A stretch of DNA of 64,000 nt, from NCBI RefSeq assembly GCF_000008185.1, contig NC_002967.9:2480001-2544000 (forward strand), written 5' to 3'. This DNA is from Treponema denticola ATCC 35405 (GTDB lineage: Bacteria > Spirochaetota > Spirochaetia > Treponematales > Treponemataceae). A model generated the notes under the pieces. That model did no database searches and had not been told where the DNA came from. It worked only from the letters and a program-made list of their open reading frames with translations. The position numbers and the translations under genes are program-made. How positions within the stretch are numbered: the first letter of the stretch is position 1; each line of letters starts with the position of its first letter. Shown piece by piece: positions 62,232 to 64,000 of the stretch.

Positions 62232-62543
62232 AGGTTCCTCCTGTCAAAGTTAATTTTTAATTTAACTGCCGAGCGGTCTTAACCACCGCCATCCGTGGCG
62301 GTTTTAATGGAATCTTTGTAAGGACATCCTTAATAATCCTCTGCGAAGTTGAGCGGAGCTCAACGCTCTGCGAGCGTTGCGGTTTTATTAAACGGGGTAA
62401 TGTAAAAAAGCGCACGAAGGACGGGATTCGCTCTTGTGCGCGTGGTGTACTGTGAGAATGATTGTAACTGCTGTCGGGGTATTTGTCTTTCATTACGGTA
62501 TAGTATTAGCATGTTTCCACACAAATATCAACCGTTTTACGGC
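62232..62543. other. gene-free stretch with palindromes
   Basis: Contains a variant CCGCCATCCGTGGCGG palindrome (62286-62301), a stem GTTGAGC/GCTCAAC near 62350 and a stem GCGCACGAA/TTGTGCGC near 62410-62442. Upstream region of the SUMF1 gene. Short open frames here look spurious. Confidence 0.5.
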
Positions 62544-63932
62544 TCAGCCGCCAAACACCTTCTTTATTGCCGAGCTTAAATCTTCTGCCTTAAAAAGCTG
62601 TGAGGTGTTTATGTCTCCGGCTTCGGAATCGGAAGGAGGAGGCGACACGACTTTTGTAAAGCCCATGCTTTGGGCGGTTTTGATTCTTTGCTTTAATTTT
62701 TTGACGCTTCGGATTTCTCCTGCGAGGCTCAATTCGCCAATGTAGGCTCCTTCTTTTTGGGCAGGAATATTTGCACGGGCGGAATAAAGAGCAAGTGCTA
62801 TGGCAAGATCGGCGGCGGGTTCTTTAAGCCTTATGCCTCCTGCAACGTTTACATAAATATCCTGATCCGAAAATTGTAAGCCTATTCTTTTTTCCAAAAC
62901 GGCGGCGATGCGGCTGACGCGGGCAGAATCTATCTTGTCCGAAAAGACTCTTGTAACCACACCCTTGGCAGGAACCGTAAGGGCCTGTATTTCTACCATA
63001 AAAACACGGCTCCCCTCACAGACGGGAACGGCAGCGGAGCCCGCAGGCAGAGGCCCTGTCCGATTGGTAATAAATAATGAAGACGAATCATCTATGGCTT
63101 TTAACCCGCTTTCATCCATCGAGAAAATTCCAAGCTCGTCAACCGAGCCGAAACGGTTTTTTAGGGCACGCAAAAAACGCACATCGTCCTCTGTCCTCTC
63201 AAAGGAAATGACCGTGTCCACAAGATGTTCGAGAACCTTGGGGCCCGCTATGTTTCCGTCCTTTGTTACATGGGCAGTTAAAAACAAAACGCTGTCCCTC
63301 TCTTTAACCCAAGATACAAGCTCGTGAGCACATAGCTTTAACTGATTTATAGTTCCCGGAATGGTTCCGGCATCTGCGGAATACATAGTCTGAATTGAAT
63401 CGATTATAACAAAAACGGGATTTACCTTGTTTAAAACCCTCTCTACATCTTCCAACCTGCAAGTGCATAAAAGCTCAATATTTTTTAAAGGAAGATTCAG
63501 CCTGTCGGCACGGGAACGGATTTGCCCGCCCGATTCTTCTCCCGAAACATACAGAACCTTTTTTACGGAACCGGAAGAAGAGGCCGAAGCGGCTTGTAAG
63601 AGCAGTGTCGATTTTCCTATACCCGGCTCTCCTCCGATCAAAATTGCCGAACGCTTTACGGCACCTCCGCCCAGCACCCTGTCAAATTCCGCAATCCCCG
63701 TAGACAGGCGGACGGCATCATTTGCTTCAATAGCATCAAGAGGAACGGAATGAGCTTCTTTTACAAATTTTTCTGCAATGCTCCTTTCGGCTGCGGAATA
63801 ATCTTGATTGATTGTAACTTCTTCAAAGGTATTCCATTCGCCGCATTCGGGACATCGGCCGAGCCATCTGGCTTGAGTGTAACCGCATTTGTTGCAGCGG
63901 TGTGCAAGGTCTCCAGTTTTCTTTTTTGCCAT
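62544..63932 (-). CDS. radA: DNA repair and recombination protein RadA
   Basis: 462 residues. RadA (Sms) drives branch migration in recombination. Zinc finger CNKCGYTQARWLGRCPECGEW at the N-terminus, Walker A GGEPGIGKSTLLLQ at about residue 100, the RadA-specific LKNRFGS at about 256, and a Lon-protease-like C-terminal domain (DIYVNVAGG, PAQKEGAYIGELSLAGEIRS). AGGAAC lies before the ATG. Confidence 0.97.
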   Translation of the reverse strand: MAKKKTGDLAHRCNKCGYTQARWLGRCPECGEWNTFEEVTINQDYSAAERSIAEKFVKEAHSVPLDAIEANDAVRLSTGIAEFDRVLGGGAVKRSAILIGGEPGIGKSTLLLQAASASSSGSVKKVLYVSGEESGGQIRSRADRLNLPLKNIELLCTCRLEDVERVLNKVNPVFVIIDSIQTMYSADAGTIPGTINQLKLCAHELVSWVKERDSVLFLTAHVTKDGNIAGPKVLEHLVDTVISFERTEDDVRFLRALKNRFGSVDELGIFSMDESGLKAIDDSSSLFITNRTGPLPAGSAAVPVCEGSRVFMVEIQALTVPAKGVVTRVFSDKIDSARVSRIAAVLEKRIGLQFSDQDIYVNVAGGIRLKEPAADLAIALALYSARANIPAQKEGAYIGELSLAGEIRSVKKLKQRIKTAQSMGFTKVVSPPPSDSEAGDINTSQLFKAEDLSSAIKKVFGG

Positions 63933-64000
63933 ATGCGTTCCTTAAAATAAACATTCCTATTTAATTAAAGTTTTGCAATACATTCAACAATAGGATTGAA

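Noticed and set aside
62257-62493. 78-codon minus-strand frame upstream of the SUMF1 gene
   Set aside because: It consists largely of palindromic repeat sequence and has no ribosome site.
1-64000. CRISPR array, tRNA or rRNA genes
   Set aside because: No regular direct repeats with spacers and no tRNA-like cloverleaf or rRNA sequence was recognised by eye. A tRNA scan would settle it.

Overview
The window looks like a chromosomal segment of an oral spirochaete, most likely Treponema denticola or a very close relative. Four things point that way: moderately AT-rich DNA; selenocysteine use; many relaxed-lipobox lipoproteins with a SUMF1 (formylglycine-enzyme-like) or TpLRR fold; and a cytosolic chemoreceptor next to a diiron-type MBL-fold protein. 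The species call is inference from gene content. No rRNA, tRNA, CRISPR array or replication origin was seen.

Layout. 1-6.1 kb: the end of queA, then an AT-rich accessory block. It holds a DUF2281-like protein, an SMI1/KNR4-type protein, a membrane protein, a broken type IV coupling protein (fossil of an integrative conjugative element), a small P-loop protein, an LRR lipoprotein and a small gene broken by a 70-bp dispersed repeat. 6.1-11.0 kb: a selenium island with an EF2568-type desulfurase, a selenocysteine-containing SelD (in-frame UGA plus SECIS hairpin), an FMN-binding lipoprotein, a DUF3343 protein, a TusA/YedF-like protein and YedE. selA lies further on at 19.7 kb. 11.3-23.4 kb: hexokinase, metK, a DMT transporter, an IS1202-like insertion sequence with a 21-bp target duplication at the rpsU promoter, rpsU, GNAT, MATE, arcC, selA, uvrC and an Hpt protein. 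23.4-36.5 kb: htpG, a YdjH/YdjG/YdjI-like envelope-stress trio, prmC-prfA, priA, a family-4 uracil-DNA glycosylase and an SPFH protein. 36.8-41.1 kb: tandem SUMF1 lipoproteins, one frameshifted. 41.3-50.7 kb: chemoreceptor plus ODP-like protein, a methyltransferase, DJ-1, a REC-STAS-REC regulator with a hybrid histidine kinase, a YibQ-type deacetylase and tsaD. 50.7-60.6 kb: radical SAM protein, outer-membrane protein, AraC regulator with a two-subunit ABC exporter, aldehyde dehydrogenase, rsmG and a YfcE-type phosphodiesterase. 61-64 kb: a third SUMF1 lipoprotein whose C-terminus looks like the variable region of a diversity-generating retroelement target, then radA.

The most interesting unexplained signal is a family of about ten intergenic elements built from tandem hairpins around a fixed core (GCGAYGTTT, stem-loop, AAACTCG). 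The boxes are conserved while the stems differ from copy to copy and stay fully base-paired. Five copies sit in the same orientation just upstream of a start codon, two of them inside operons with an almost identical 150-bp backbone. Other points of note are five genes whose -10 box lies 6-8 bp before the start codon (predicted leaderless mRNAs), the DGR-like variable tail, and several small dispersed palindromes.
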